Both the position numbers and the translations under genes were made by a program. The notes beneath the pieces are model-generated. The model had not been told where the DNA came from. It saw only the letters and a list, made by a program, of their open reading frames with translations, and searched no databases. Below, one piece after another: positions 34,894 to 43,785 of a stretch of 64,000 nt of DNA. This DNA comes from CAYXAA01 sp964462985. GTDB taxonomy: Bacteria > Pseudomonadota > Alphaproteobacteria > Rhizobiales > Stappiaceae. Every line of letters starts with the position of its first letter. Position 1 is the stretch's first letter. Location of the stretch: positions 150,326 through 214,325 of the forward strand of contig CAYXAA010000003.1 of NCBI GenBank assembly GCA_964462985.1, in the 5' to 3' direction.

Positions 34894-35734
34894 CGCGCTG
34901 CGTGAAGGCCTCGACCACGACACCAAAGCTGCACCTTCGACCACAGGGCCACGCCCGGTGCCGTTCCGCGGCGGCGGCTTCACCCACAGACCGCTTGGGC
35001 CGGTGGCCCCTATCGTTTTCCTGATAATCCTGCTGCTTTGGGAGGTTGGCTCCCGGGCCGGGGCGATCAGTCCGATTGCCCTGCCGGCGCCCTCGGCAGC
35101 GCTGGCAGCGCTCGGCGACCTCTTCACCTCCGGGATGCTGTGGAAGCATCTTGGTGCAAGTCTGTATCGCCTTGTCGTCGGGTGGACGCTCGGAAGCTTG
35201 CTCGGTATCGTCGTGGGCTTGATGATCGGCCTGTTCTCGCTGGCCAGAGCCGGCCTCCTACCTCTCGTTTCGGCTCTGTTCCCGATCCCGAAGATCGCGT
35301 TGCTGCCGCTCTTCATCATCTGGTTCGGCATCGGCGAGGGCTCGAAGGTGGCGACAATCCTGTTCGGCACCTTTTTTCCGACGGTGATTGCGACCTACGG
35401 CGGCGTCGACAACGTCGACCGCGGGTTGATCCGGATGGGCCAGTCCTTCGGGCTGACCTGGCTTTCGATCGTACGGAAGATCATCCTTCCCGGGGCGATG
35501 CCTGCGATCCTGTCAGGGTTCCGGATTTCGGCCTCAATAGCGATTGTCCTGCTGGTGGCGGCCGAGATGATCGGTGCCGAATATGGCATCGGCGCCTATA
35601 TTCTCATGGCAGGAGCGCTATTTGCGCTGGACCAACTCGTCGCCGGCGTGGCGATCCTGTCGGTCCTCGGTCTTGTCATCGCCTGGCTGATAGGCCTCTT
35701 GGAGCGACGACTGCTCGCGTGGCGCAGCAATTGA
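34883..35734 (+). CDS. NitT/TauT-type ABC transporter permease
   Basis: A 283-residue permease with about six membrane helices and the EAA-type loop near residue 205 (GQSFGLTWLSIVRKIILPGAMPAI). The first 45 residues are polar and cytoplasmic. It overlaps the ATPase gene and ends the operon. GGGAG lies before ATG 34883. Substrate unknown, as for the binding protein. Confidence 0.87.
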   Translation: MSYDALREGLDHDTKAAPSTTGPRPVPFRGGGFTHRPLGPVAPIVFLIILLLWEVGSRAGAISPIALPAPSAALAALGDLFTSGMLWKHLGASLYRLVVGWTLGSLLGIVVGLMIGLFSLARAGLLPLVSALFPIPKIALLPLFIIWFGIGEGSKVATILFGTFFPTVIATYGGVDNVDRGLIRMGQSFGLTWLSIVRKIILPGAMPAILSGFRISASIAIVLLVAAEMIGAEYGIGAYILMAGALFALDQLVAGVAILSVLGLVIAWLIGLLERRLLAWRSN

Positions 35735-35851
35735 CGCAACATACTCGTTCGTCACCCGCACCGGCCCGCAACAGGCCGATCGAGTCGCCGCGACATTTCT
35801 TCAATGGCCGAGAGCGCGTCCGTCGAGCCGCGCCCGAAACCCATCCTCAGA

Positions 35852-36853
35852 TCAAGGGACGCCAATCTCGGAGGTGTAGGGAAAGGTGATCGTGCAGGCG
35901 ACCCCATCGGGATCGAAGCGAAGCGAGGCGTTGCCGTTCAGACCTGCCCTGACGCCACGTTCGATCCAGTGACAGCCAAAGCTCCGGCGCGTTGGCGGCA
36001 CGACCGCCGGCCCGCCGGACTCCGCCCAGCGCAACTCGATGCGGTCGCCGGAGGTATGATCGGACGCAATGGCAACCTCCACCGCCACTTGGCCAGACGC
36101 GCTGGAGAGCGCCCCGTACTTCGTTGCATTGACCGTCAGCTCGTGCAGGACGAGCGCGAGCGTCAGCGCCGGCTTGGCCTTTAGTTTTATCGAAGGTCCG
36201 GAAAACAGCACGCGGTCTTCGCCCCCGAACGGGCTCACCGCACCTTCCAGGATATCCTGCAGATCAACCGTTTGCCAAAAGCCGCTGGAAAGCAGTTCGT
36301 GCGCCCGGGCAACGGCCTGAATGCGGGCCGAGAAGGCTGTTTCGAACTCTTCGAGCGACTGCGAACCGGCGATGGTGCGACTGGCAATCGCGCTCACCAT
36401 GGCCAGAGTGTTCTTCATCCGGTGATTGAGTTCGTGCAGTAGCAGGTTCTGACGCTCTTCACTTCGACGGCGCTCGCTGATGTCGCGTGCAATTTTGGAT
36501 GCACCGACAATTCGGCCGTCACGATCCCGGATCGGCGACACAGTCAATGAAATAGGGATGATACGCCCGGACTTGTGGCGCCGCTCGGTCTCGTAGTGCT
36601 GGACCTTCTCGCCGTTCCGGATTCGGCGGAGAATACGCGGCATTTCTTCCTCTCGGCCCGGAGGGGCGAGGATGGTCACCGGGCGACCGAGCACTTCCTC
36701 TGCCATAAAGCCAAACAGCCGTTCGGCGCCGGGATTCCAGCTCGTGACAATTCCGTCCAGATTTTTGCTGATGATCGCGTCGTCAGAGCTCTCGATCACC
36801 GCGGCCAACAGGGCCTCCGGCGCTCCCACGGGGTTCTCTCCCACCGTAAACAT
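35852..36853 (-). CDS. PAS domain HWE-family histidine kinase
   Basis: A 333-residue soluble kinase: PAS domain with PAC motif (about 10-125; IISKNLDGIVTSWNPGAERLFGF), then the HWE phosphoacceptor block HELNHRMKNTLAMV (His near 146) and an ATP-binding region with HELTVNATKYGAL. HWE kinases feed the general stress response through PhyR in Alphaproteobacteria. The late glycine box reads RSFGCHWIERGV, an unusual form of the GxG..LIERG motif. ATG 36853 has AGGA 7 nt upstream; ATG 36859 is the alternative. It is a single gene beside the stress island. Confidence 0.83.
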   Translation of the reverse strand: MFTVGENPVGAPEALLAAVIESSDDAIISKNLDGIVTSWNPGAERLFGFMAEEVLGRPVTILAPPGREEEMPRILRRIRNGEKVQHYETERRHKSGRIIPISLTVSPIRDRDGRIVGASKIARDISERRRSEERQNLLLHELNHRMKNTLAMVSAIASRTIAGSQSLEEFETAFSARIQAVARAHELLSSGFWQTVDLQDILEGAVSPFGGEDRVLFSGPSIKLKAKPALTLALVLHELTVNATKYGALSSASGQVAVEVAIASDHTSGDRIELRWAESGGPAVVPPTRRSFGCHWIERGVRAGLNGNASLRFDPDGVACTITFPYTSEIGVP

Positions 36854-37382
36854 GGTCATATCCTATCGTGTAATGCCAAGACGGTGAAAGGCCGAATGGA
36901 CGCTGAACTTCCGTCCAGACCGCTATGCCGCTGGCGCCGCTTGCAAGATGGATGACTTGCCTCAGCATCAACGCTTCGACAGGGGAAGTTGGCCACCAAC
37001 CGGCAATAAGGAATAAATTTTCGTTCATAATTGAAGCGCAAGTATGACCTGGATTTTTACATTTATAATTTTCTAACGCCTCGCATTTTCTTCTTTTTAA
37101 TAGACCATACAATTCTAAATAAACCAAAAGAATCAAAAGAAAAATCTCTTCCCCCCACGAAAATTTTCTAAAAGGCAGGGGGTGGCACCCCTTCTCCACC
37201 CCAAATCGAGCGCAAGCGCTATGCTGCGACCGTCCTACCCGCAAGACGAACCTGAAACAAATCGTCCCTTGGACGACGGACAAGGAACCGGGCGCAGTCC
37301 AGAAGGTTAAGAGTCCGTGCGACGTCATGCTCGTGTTCGGGCACCGTCCACGGATAGAAGCCCACCAACCGAGGAATGCACC
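36854..37382. other. 529-bp noncoding region with an A+T-rich island
   Basis: No supported gene. Bases 37005-37173 are far richer in A+T than anything else in the window. Just after it lies a GGGGTGG/CCACCCC hairpin (37179-37202). The right edge holds the stress promoter of the DUF892 gene. The kinase promoter must lie in the left part; no GGAAC-type site is visible for it. Confidence 0.6.
37284..37308 (+). promoter_or_regulatory. EcfG-type stress promoter of the DUF892 gene
   Basis: GGAAC, 16 bases, GGTT. It lies 75 bp before the DUF892 start and matches the RpoE2/EcfG form GGAAC-N16/17-CGTT with one change. Confidence 0.75.
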
Positions 37383-37889
37383 ATGGGACTGTTCACAAGG
37401 GACATCAAGACGCTGGACGACCTTTTTGTCCATACGCTGCGGGACGTTTATTACGCCGAACAGCAAATCCTGAAGGCTTTGCCGAAAATGATCGACAAGG
37501 CCACCGATCCTCAACTGCAGCAAGGTCTGAAGAAGCACCTGGCGGAATCTGAGCGACACGTTGACCGCGTCGAGCAGGTTTTTCAGATGCACGGCGTCGA
37601 AGCAAAGGGAGTCAATTGTCCGGCGATCGACGGTATCATCGAGGAGGCGAACGACGTCACTGGCGAGGCCGACAATCCGGAAGTGCTCGACGCGGCGATC
37701 GTCGCTGCCGCGCAGGCGGTGGAGCATTACGAAATCACCCGGTACGGCTCCCTGATTGCCTGGGCTAGCGAACTCGGCCGCCAGGACTGCGCCGCTGTCC
37801 TGCAGCAGAACCTGGATGAGGAGTACGCGGCCGACAAGGTTCTGACCTCGGTGGCCGAGAACCGCGTGAACCAGCACGCCATCAACTAA
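37383..37889 (+). CDS. DUF892 (YciF-like) ferritin-fold stress protein
   Basis: A 168-residue four-helix-bundle protein with the DUF892 signature DLFVHTLRDVYYAEQQILKALPKM near the N-terminus and AAQAVEHYEITRYGSL near residue 115. YciF-type proteins have a rubrerythrin-like di-iron fold and are induced by general stress. GAGGAA lies 8 nt before the ATG and an EcfG-type promoter just upstream. A second DUF892 gene is at 62624. The metal-binding function is inferred from the family fold. Confidence 0.88.
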   Translation: MGLFTRDIKTLDDLFVHTLRDVYYAEQQILKALPKMIDKATDPQLQQGLKKHLAESERHVDRVEQVFQMHGVEAKGVNCPAIDGIIEEANDVTGEADNPEVLDAAIVAAAQAVEHYEITRYGSLIAWASELGRQDCAAVLQQNLDEEYAADKVLTSVAENRVNQHAIN

Positions 37890-37924
37890 ATCCTTCGCGC
37901 AGCGGCGCGACGGATACTTCGATT

Positions 37925-37964
37925 CTGCAACACCCTGCCACCCACCGGGCGCAGGGTGTTGCAG
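37925..37964. terminator. bidirectional-type terminator hairpin
   Basis: A 14-bp perfect stem (25-38 with 51-64 of this stretch, CTGCAACACCCTGC on the left arm) and a 12-nt loop between the convergent DUF892 and antiporter genes. There is no long T-run on either side. Confidence 0.6.
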
Positions 37965-38002
37965 TCCGTTCAGCCAATGATGTGGATGAGGCACGTGGAA
38001 GA

Positions 38003-39034
38003 TTACCGCATGGTGTAGAGCAAGCCGATGCCGCCGAGGTAGACGACCGCCACGACGACGGAGTCGTAGCCGATGCCAAGAACCGCCTTATCCCGCCGTT
38101 CGATGAGTCCTGCCACATAAACCGCTGTCACCAGCATTCCGATAAGCGCTGCCATTACTGAAAAGCTGCCTGCCTCGTTGAGCACGGGACCGCCCGTGTA
38201 GAGGAGGTCGACAAGAAAGACGAGGGCGGCGTCAAATAGGTTCGTGCCGAAGATGTCGGACACGGCCATGACGACACGGCCGAGACGGATCGCAGCCAAA
38301 ACCGTGCTGATTTCGGGGAGCGACGTGGATATCGCGACGAACACGGCGCCGAAGAAGCTGTTTCCGAGGCCCGTCTGCTCGGCGATCGCCTCTCCGCTCA
38401 TCGAAAGCAACGCCCCCATCACGAGGATTGCGACACCCACGGTCACGGTGGCCACGGCCAAGCGGCCGGGCGAATGCCTGAGGTCGGTTTCCTCTTCCGC
38501 CGTAGCGTTTTCAGACACCTCCTCTGTCACCTCCCAGCCCCTTTCGCCCGTCGTTTGGGTCACCATGGTGACGGCGTAGATGAAGCAGGCGAAAAGGCCC
38601 CATGTCCAAAGGCCCGCACCAAGAAAAGCGAGATCCCCGGCGGTCGCTCCGGCAGCAACCAACCCCATCAAGAGGATGCCGAGCGTTCCCTGCAGCAGGA
38701 CGGTCGGGTCCGGCACCTGCGCGGTCAAGGGTCCGGTGCGCAGCTTGATGTCTGCCACGACCAGGATCGCCACCTGCATGGCAAAGCCGCCGAGGAGGTT
38801 GTTGACGGCAAGGGCGGCATTGCCGCTGACAGATGCCGTACCGACGACAGCTATCTCCGGAAGGGATGTGATGCCGCCGAGGAGCAGAACACCGATGGCG
38901 GCATGACCGATGCCGGTCCTCTGGGCGATCTCGTCCGCATAGCGGGAAAGGCGAGTTCCGGCGACCCAGACGACGCACGCCGAAGCCAAGAATATGACAA
39001 TGTTGAGCCACACCGGGAACTGCGAGAAAGCCAT
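38003..39034 (-). CDS. sodium/calcium exchanger family (CaCA) membrane protein
   Basis: A 343-residue protein with about ten helices and two alpha-repeats: GITSLPEIAVVGTASVSGN in the first half and VAISTSLPEISTVLAAIRLGRVV with SDIFGTNLFDAALVF in the second. The two are separated by an acidic loop near 170-185. CaCA proteins exchange Ca2+ for Na+ or H+. No good ribosome site precedes the ATG. A perfect EcfG-type promoter on the same strand lies about 420 bp upstream (39453-39477), so a long leader is implied if it drives this gene. Confidence 0.82.
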   Translation of the reverse strand: MAFSQFPVWLNIVIFLASACVVWVAGTRLSRYADEIAQRTGIGHAAIGVLLLGGITSLPEIAVVGTASVSGNAALAVNNLLGGFAMQVAILVVADIKLRTGPLTAQVPDPTVLLQGTLGILLMGLVAAGATAGDLAFLGAGLWTWGLFACFIYAVTMVTQTTGERGWEVTEEVSENATAEEETDLRHSPGRLAVATVTVGVAILVMGALLSMSGEAIAEQTGLGNSFFGAVFVAISTSLPEISTVLAAIRLGRVVMAVSDIFGTNLFDAALVFLVDLLYTGGPVLNEAGSFSVMAALIGMLVTAVYVAGLIERRDKAVLGIGYDSVVVAVVYLGGIGLLYTMR

Positions 39035-39452
39035 TACGCAGGCTCTCGATCCGGTCTGGATGGAACAATGCCAGGATGCTTCCCCTCAAGTGGATCGTAA
39101 TCAGCCAGCCGTAGTCTGTCACGGGGTCGCCCCAGCCGCGGGCCGCATGCCTCGTACCCTTGTAGTCCTGCTGCTCGTATCGCAGAGCGCGCCTCAATCG
39201 CCGTTTTGGCGCGACGCCTGGCGGAACACACGAAGGAGCAGGTCGCCCGATTTCCCTGTGGCCTGGCGCCAAACACGCGCGGCGTGGGTGTCATGGTCAA
39301 CCGAGGTGCAGCCGCAGCATTATCCGCTCGATCGCCTGCCGATGCTCTCTTGGCCGTGATTTGCCCCGGAACCAACATCGGGCGCCTGCCCCCCTTTGAT
39401 CGACGTGGGATTTTGGACCTGCTGCGGCCCACGCGGCGCGGTGCCAACTGCG

Positions 39453-39477
39453 TAACGACCGGAACCAGCTCCGGTTC
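39453..39477 (-). promoter_or_regulatory. EcfG-type stress promoter toward the antiporter gene
   Basis: On the minus strand: GGAAC, 16 bases, CGTT, the full consensus. The next clear gene downstream is the CaCA antiporter, about 420 bp away. Confidence 0.7.
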
Positions 39478-39552
39478 CACCTCGGCACATTTGCAGTCAA
39501 GGGCGAGGCCCCCGCATCGACACAATCCATCGATCCAGTGACTTCATCTACC

Positions 39553-39577
39553 GGAACAACCTGAACGGGGCAGGGTT
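39553..39577 (+). promoter_or_regulatory. EcfG-type stress promoter of ugd
   Basis: GGAAC, 16 bases, GGTT, only 33 bp before the ugd start codon. Confidence 0.75.
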
Positions 39578-39609
39578 AGAGCGCAGCGTTTCAGGCAGAG
39601 GAAAAGCCC

Positions 39610-41001
39610 ATGCGCATCGCGATCATAGGCGCTGGATATGTAGGATTGACAACGGCTGGCTGCCTGGCGGAGCTCGGCCATGAGGTAGCGTGCCACGACG
39701 TTGACGCCGGGCGGATCGCGCAGCTTTCAAACGGCAGCATTCCGATCCATGAACCAGGTCTCATTTCCTTAATCCGACGCATGACGGCGGCCGAACGGTT
39801 GCGCTTTCCCTTCGACCCGGATCAATGCGTCGCCAGCGCCGAGGTGGTGTTTCTGACGGTCGGCACGCCGAGTGCCGCCGATGGCGACATCGACCTTTCT
39901 CAAGTGACCTCAGCAGCCCGGCGAATTGCTCCTTTTATTCAGAGCGGCGCAGTGGTGGTGATTAAGTCGACAGTGGCAGCTGGGACGTGCCGCCGTATTC
40001 GAGAGGCGATCGCCGGCGAGCGGCAGTCTCTCGATTTCTCGGTCGCTTCCAATCCGGAATTCCTGCGGGAAGGGTCGGCGATCGAAGACTTCATGCGGCC
40101 GGACCGGGTCGTCATCGGCGCCGACGATGAGGCGGCAGCCGCGATCCTGCGCGAGATCTATAGGCCGTTGGAGCAGCGCGGCGTGCCCGTCCTGCTCACC
40201 AGCACAACCAATGCCGAAATGATCAAGCACGCCTCGAACGCCTTTCTCGCACTCAAGATCGGTTTCATCAACGATGTCGCCCAGCTTTGCGAGGCAGCTG
40301 GCGGGGACGTGAGCGATGTGGCCGAAGGTATCGGTCTCGATCGACGTATTGGTCGGTCGTTTTTGGCTCCCGGTCCCGGCTATGGCGGTTCGTGCTTTCC
40401 CAAAGACACCCGGTCCTTCGCCGCCATCGGCCGCAATCACGGCGCACCTCAGCACCTGATCGAGACGCTGATTGCGCGGAACGAGAACTACAAAGCCCTA
40501 CTGGCGGACCGCATCCTGAAGCAGGCAAAGCTCGGCGCCGGCAACAGGGTTGGCGTGCTCGGCCTGGCGTTCAAGGCCAATACCGACGACATACGAGAGG
40601 CACCCGCGCTGACGATCATCCCGATCTTGCAGGCCAACGGGGTAACGGTATCCGCGCACGATCCCGAAGCGGGAGCAAATGCCCTGCGCCACCTACCCGG
40701 CATCGAGCTTGCCGCGTCGCCCTACGCCGCCGCGCGAAACGCAGATGCTGTTGTTATTCTGACCGAATGGGACTGCTATCGGCGGCTCGACCTTGCAAGG
40801 CTCGCTGAGGAAATGCGCGGACGTATCCTGTTCGACTATCGGAACCTGCTCGTTCCCGAAGACGCGGTCAGCCACGACATCGCTTATGCCGGGCTGGGAC
40901 GGCGACTGCTGGCGCCAGAAGTCGGCGTCTGCCCCTCCGACCTGCCAAAGGAAGGCGGAGGACCGGCCATGGAGCGATGGGTCTCGGAGCCGTGGAAATA
41001 G
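39610..41001 (+). CDS. ugd: UDP-glucose 6-dehydrogenase
   Basis: A 463-residue NAD-dependent enzyme with Rossmann motif IAIIGAGYVGLTTAGCLAE, the substrate loop ASNPEFLREGSAIEDF and the catalytic cysteine in PGYGGSCFPKDTRSF near residue 263. It oxidises UDP-glucose to UDP-glucuronate. The UDP-xylose synthase at 52255 uses that product, so the two define a UDP-xylose route. GAGGAAA lies before the ATG and a stress promoter 33 bp upstream; it is a single-gene unit. Confidence 0.93.
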   Translation: MRIAIIGAGYVGLTTAGCLAELGHEVACHDVDAGRIAQLSNGSIPIHEPGLISLIRRMTAAERLRFPFDPDQCVASAEVVFLTVGTPSAADGDIDLSQVTSAARRIAPFIQSGAVVVIKSTVAAGTCRRIREAIAGERQSLDFSVASNPEFLREGSAIEDFMRPDRVVIGADDEAAAAILREIYRPLEQRGVPVLLTSTTNAEMIKHASNAFLALKIGFINDVAQLCEAAGGDVSDVAEGIGLDRRIGRSFLAPGPGYGGSCFPKDTRSFAAIGRNHGAPQHLIETLIARNENYKALLADRILKQAKLGAGNRVGVLGLAFKANTDDIREAPALTIIPILQANGVTVSAHDPEAGANALRHLPGIELAASPYAAARNADAVVILTEWDCYRRLDLARLAEEMRGRILFDYRNLLVPEDAVSHDIAYAGLGRRLLAPEVGVCPSDLPKEGGGPAMERWVSEPWK

Positions 41002-41022
41002 GCCGGTCTCCCAGCCGCAGCA

Positions 41023-41048
41023 GGAACAATCCCCGGCGTCGTGCCGTT
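41023..41048 (+). promoter_or_regulatory. EcfG-type stress promoter of the cytochrome operon
   Basis: GGAAC, 17 bases, CGTT, a full consensus match 139 bp upstream of the cytochrome c gene. Confidence 0.7.
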
Positions 41049-41186
41049 TGCAGGACAGGACGTTTTCGGCCGGCACCGGGCACTGCGAATGAATTTTCCG
41101 ATCACGAGAAACACCGCCTCAGTGCCGTCTACGGATGGTGAGGCGGTTCAGCTCCCGCACTTTGCGCGGCCGGAGCGCCGCTGAAC

Positions 41187-42365
41187 ATGTGGAGACGGCG
41201 CTTCCCGACCTGGCTGATCCTGGTTGCCGGCTTCTCGGGTGCGGTGCTGCTGCTGGCCGTGATCGGGTTCAGCGTCGTCCTGAGCGGCGTCTACAATGTC
41301 GGAGCCGCGAAGCATCACTACAAGATCACCGACTGGCTCCTGAAGCTTACCCTGGGCAGGTCGGTTGCCTTCCACAGCTTGGACGTCGGACCTCCGCCTA
41401 ATCTCGCTGACAAAGGCCTGATCCGCGTCGGTGCCAACCACTTCCTTGTCGGCTGCGCCCCATGTCACGGTGCGCCGGGCGAGGACCGGAATTCGGTGAC
41501 GAAAAGCATGTATCCGCCTCCGCCGCCGTTGCGACATGCGTCAAGCAATTGGTCGGCCAATGAGTTGTTCTGGATCGTCGACAACGGCTTCAAATTCACC
41601 GGCATGCCGGCTTGGCCCGTGCGCGGCCGCGGCGACGAAGTCTGGGCGTTGGTCGCTTTTCTGACACAGATTCCAAACATCGACGGCGACGCGTTTCGCT
41701 CGCTGACGAACCGGTCCGTTCCGGCAGGACGACCGTCCCAAACGTCAGCCCCAGGTCTTACGTCCCTGTCGAGACCGACTTTCAGCCCGAGGGACTGTGC
41801 TCCCTGCCACGGCGACGCGACCACTCCGCCGGCGCATGGTCTGGTGCCGGACTTGCGCGGCCAATCGGCCGCCTACCTGGTTCGGGCCATGGAGGAGTTC
41901 GCCGATGGCCGACGCCTCAGCGGCATGATGAGCGTGATCGCAGAGGCATTGACGCCGGAACAGATCCAGCGCGTCGCACGCCACTATGCGGAACAGAGTC
42001 CGACCGCAGCACCTCCCCGCCACACCGACCGTGATATCGATCCGGAAGCCGTCGGACGCGGCCGCGACATTGCCAAAGATGGCATCGAAGCCACGGCGGT
42101 CCCGCCTTGCCTGGCCTGCCACTCGGGCAGTGCGTCGGACCGCTTCCCGACCCTGGCCGGCTTGTCGAAGGACTACATTGAGCGCCAGTTGTCGCTGTGG
42201 CGGGGCGGACTGCGGCAACAATCGACCTATGGAGCGATCATGGCGCCGATCGCACGCCGCCTTACCGAACAGCAGGCAGCGGATGTCGCCGCTTTCTTCG
42301 CCTCTCGACCATCCGCCGCCGAAATTGCCGATGAGGCGCGCAGCAACCGTGAGGCGACACAATGA
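41187..42365 (+). CDS. membrane-anchored trihaem cytochrome c
   Basis: A 392-residue protein with an N-terminal membrane anchor (about 8-32) and three c-type haem motifs: CAPCH at 90-94, CAPCH at 204-208 and CLACH at 308-312. These define three cytochrome c domains in the periplasm. Its stop overlaps the COX2-like start by 4 bp (ATGA), so the two proteins are co-translated and probably interact. It may deliver electrons to the adjacent CuA protein or another acceptor. Confidence 0.85.
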   Translation: MWRRRFPTWLILVAGFSGAVLLLAVIGFSVVLSGVYNVGAAKHHYKITDWLLKLTLGRSVAFHSLDVGPPPNLADKGLIRVGANHFLVGCAPCHGAPGEDRNSVTKSMYPPPPPLRHASSNWSANELFWIVDNGFKFTGMPAWPVRGRGDEVWALVAFLTQIPNIDGDAFRSLTNRSVPAGRPSQTSAPGLTSLSRPTFSPRDCAPCHGDATTPPAHGLVPDLRGQSAAYLVRAMEEFADGRRLSGMMSVIAEALTPEQIQRVARHYAEQSPTAAPPRHTDRDIDPEAVGRGRDIAKDGIEATAVPPCLACHSGSASDRFPTLAGLSKDYIERQLSLWRGGLRQQSTYGAIMAPIARRLTEQQAADVAAFFASRPSAAEIADEARSNREATQ

Positions 42366-43354
42366 GGCCGCGCGTTGACGTGACGTGGCTCGTCCTGATA
42401 CCGACGCTGGCACTCACCGGCTGTGACGGAGTGCAATCGGCCCTGTTGCCTGGCGGCAGGGAAGCGCTTGAGATCCGGGCCCTGTTCTGGACCGTAACCG
42501 CCGTGGCTGCGGCCATTACCCTGCTGATGATCGTCATCTCAGTGGTGGCGCTGTGGGGTCCGCAGCCCTGGCGGGGGCGATTGGCTCGAACCGCCGTCAT
42601 CACCGGCGGCGGCATCGTCCTGCCCGCTGTCGTACTGTCGGGTCTGTTCATCTACGGCCTGGTGCTGCAACAGGCAGGTGCTGGGCGATCGAGGGAAGCA
42701 GAGGCCACGATCACAGTCACGGGAAAGCTGTGGTGGTGGCGTGTCGTCTACCAGGCGCCCGACGGCCGGGAAATCACCAGCGCGAATGAACTGCGTCTGC
42801 CCGTCGGCCGACCGATTGCCGTACGCCTCAAGAGTGACGACGTAATTCACAGCTTCTGGGTGCCTCGGCTGGGCGGGAAGCTCGACATGATTCCCGGCCG
42901 CACCAACGTGATTACCATCGAGGCGACAGAACCGGGAATCAGCCGCGGACAATGCGCCGAGTATTGCGGGGGGGCTCATGCGCTAATGGCGTTCCACGTC
43001 GTCGCCTTGCCGGAAGATCAATATGACGCTTGGCTGGAACGCGAAGCTGGTCCCGCGCAGGCGCCGAGCAATGCCGTCGAGGAGCGCGGACTTGAGCTCT
43101 TTTTGACCAACGGCTGCGGGGCCTGTCATGCGATCAGGGGAACGCCGGCGCGCGGCATTATCGGGCCAGACCTGACTCACGTCGGCAGCCGCCGGTCACT
43201 CGGCGCGGCGACGCTGCCGAACGACGCGCAGAGTTTTGCCCGCTGGATCAAGGACAACCAGCACATCAAGCCGGAAAATCTCATGCCGCCGTATCGCCAG
43301 TTTTCTTCCGAGGAGCTCGACGCGGTTGCCGCTTATCTCGATGCTCTCAATTGA
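42362..43354 (+). CDS. cytochrome c oxidase subunit II-cytochrome c fusion (caa3 type)
   Basis: A 330-residue lipoprotein-type protein: lipobox LTGC (Cys21), two membrane helices (about 36-60 and 75-100), a cupredoxin domain and a C-terminal cytochrome c domain. The CuA site is intact: Cys198, Cys202, His206 and Met209 in QCAEYCGGAHALM, with an earlier histidine in VIHSFW. The haem motif CGACH is at 252-256. No subunit I or III gene follows; a strong terminator closes the operon. The catalytic partner must be encoded elsewhere. Confidence 0.88.
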   Translation: MRPRVDVTWLVLIPTLALTGCDGVQSALLPGGREALEIRALFWTVTAVAAAITLLMIVISVVALWGPQPWRGRLARTAVITGGGIVLPAVVLSGLFIYGLVLQQAGAGRSREAEATITVTGKLWWWRVVYQAPDGREITSANELRLPVGRPIAVRLKSDDVIHSFWVPRLGGKLDMIPGRTNVITIEATEPGISRGQCAEYCGGAHALMAFHVVALPEDQYDAWLEREAGPAQAPSNAVEERGLELFLTNGCGACHAIRGTPARGIIGPDLTHVGSRRSLGAATLPNDAQSFARWIKDNQHIKPENLMPPYRQFSSEELDAVAAYLDALN

Positions 43355-43466
43355 ACCTGCACGAGCGAACATGTCGTCCGGCTCTGCAAGGCGGAACCTT
43401 TTCGCTTTTCACCAGTTATCACCTTTGACGGCCGAAAAACGTCACCTCACCCAGGCTCAGGTCGTC

Positions 43467-43510
43467 AAAGAGCCGGCACGTTTCCCCCCGACAGTGCCGG
43501 CTCTTTTTTT
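43467..43510 (+). terminator. strong rho-independent terminator
   Basis: An 11-bp stem AGAGCCGGCAC/GTGCCGGCTCT, 14-nt loop and a run of seven T residues, 115 bp after the COX2-like gene. Confidence 0.93.
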
Positions 43511-43642
43511 GCCTGAAGCCGTTCCTTCCGCCTCTAGGTGCCTTGCGACCGGTTTTCTGTCTTGGCCACTCCGCAGGCGCGATCTCGGACCTTGGCTTCC
43601 ATTGCAAGCGCGCCATTCGTTTTTCCCCCGATCCGCCCGGCC

Positions 43643-43667
43643 GGAACAAATGGCAGACCCGCCTGTT
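43643..43667 (+). promoter_or_regulatory. EcfG-type stress promoter of the epimerase-glycosyltransferase operon
   Basis: GGAAC, 16 bases, TGTT, 119 bp before ATG 43786. It places four sugar genes under stress control. Confidence 0.7.
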
Positions 43668-43785
43668 TGATTTCGTCTTCTACAATGCCGCTGACAGGAG
43701 CAGCCGTGTCAGGGAAACCCGCTATCGTCGCTCGCGGCCGTCAGGCTCGGGAGCTGCCATCTTGCTCACCGAAGGATGGTCTGAC

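Larger units (their letters stand above)
39035..39609. other. 575-bp region without a confident gene
   Basis: It carries two divergent stress promoters (39453-39477 minus, 39553-39577 plus). A minus-strand frame ends TAATG into the antiporter start, but its arginine-rich sequence has no family resemblance and part of it lies upstream of the promoter. I treat the stretch as leader plus promoters. Confidence 0.5.
43355..43785. other. 431-bp noncoding region
   Basis: It holds the terminator of the cytochrome operon (43467-43510) and the stress promoter of the epimerase (43643-43667). Open frames running through it are continuations of the epimerase frame upstream of its promoter. Confidence 0.65.

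Noticed and set aside
39034..39525. 163-codon minus-strand frame ending TAATG at the antiporter start
   Set aside because: No family resemblance, arginine-rich shadow-like composition, and its start lies upstream of the promoter. Kept only as a finding about the leader.
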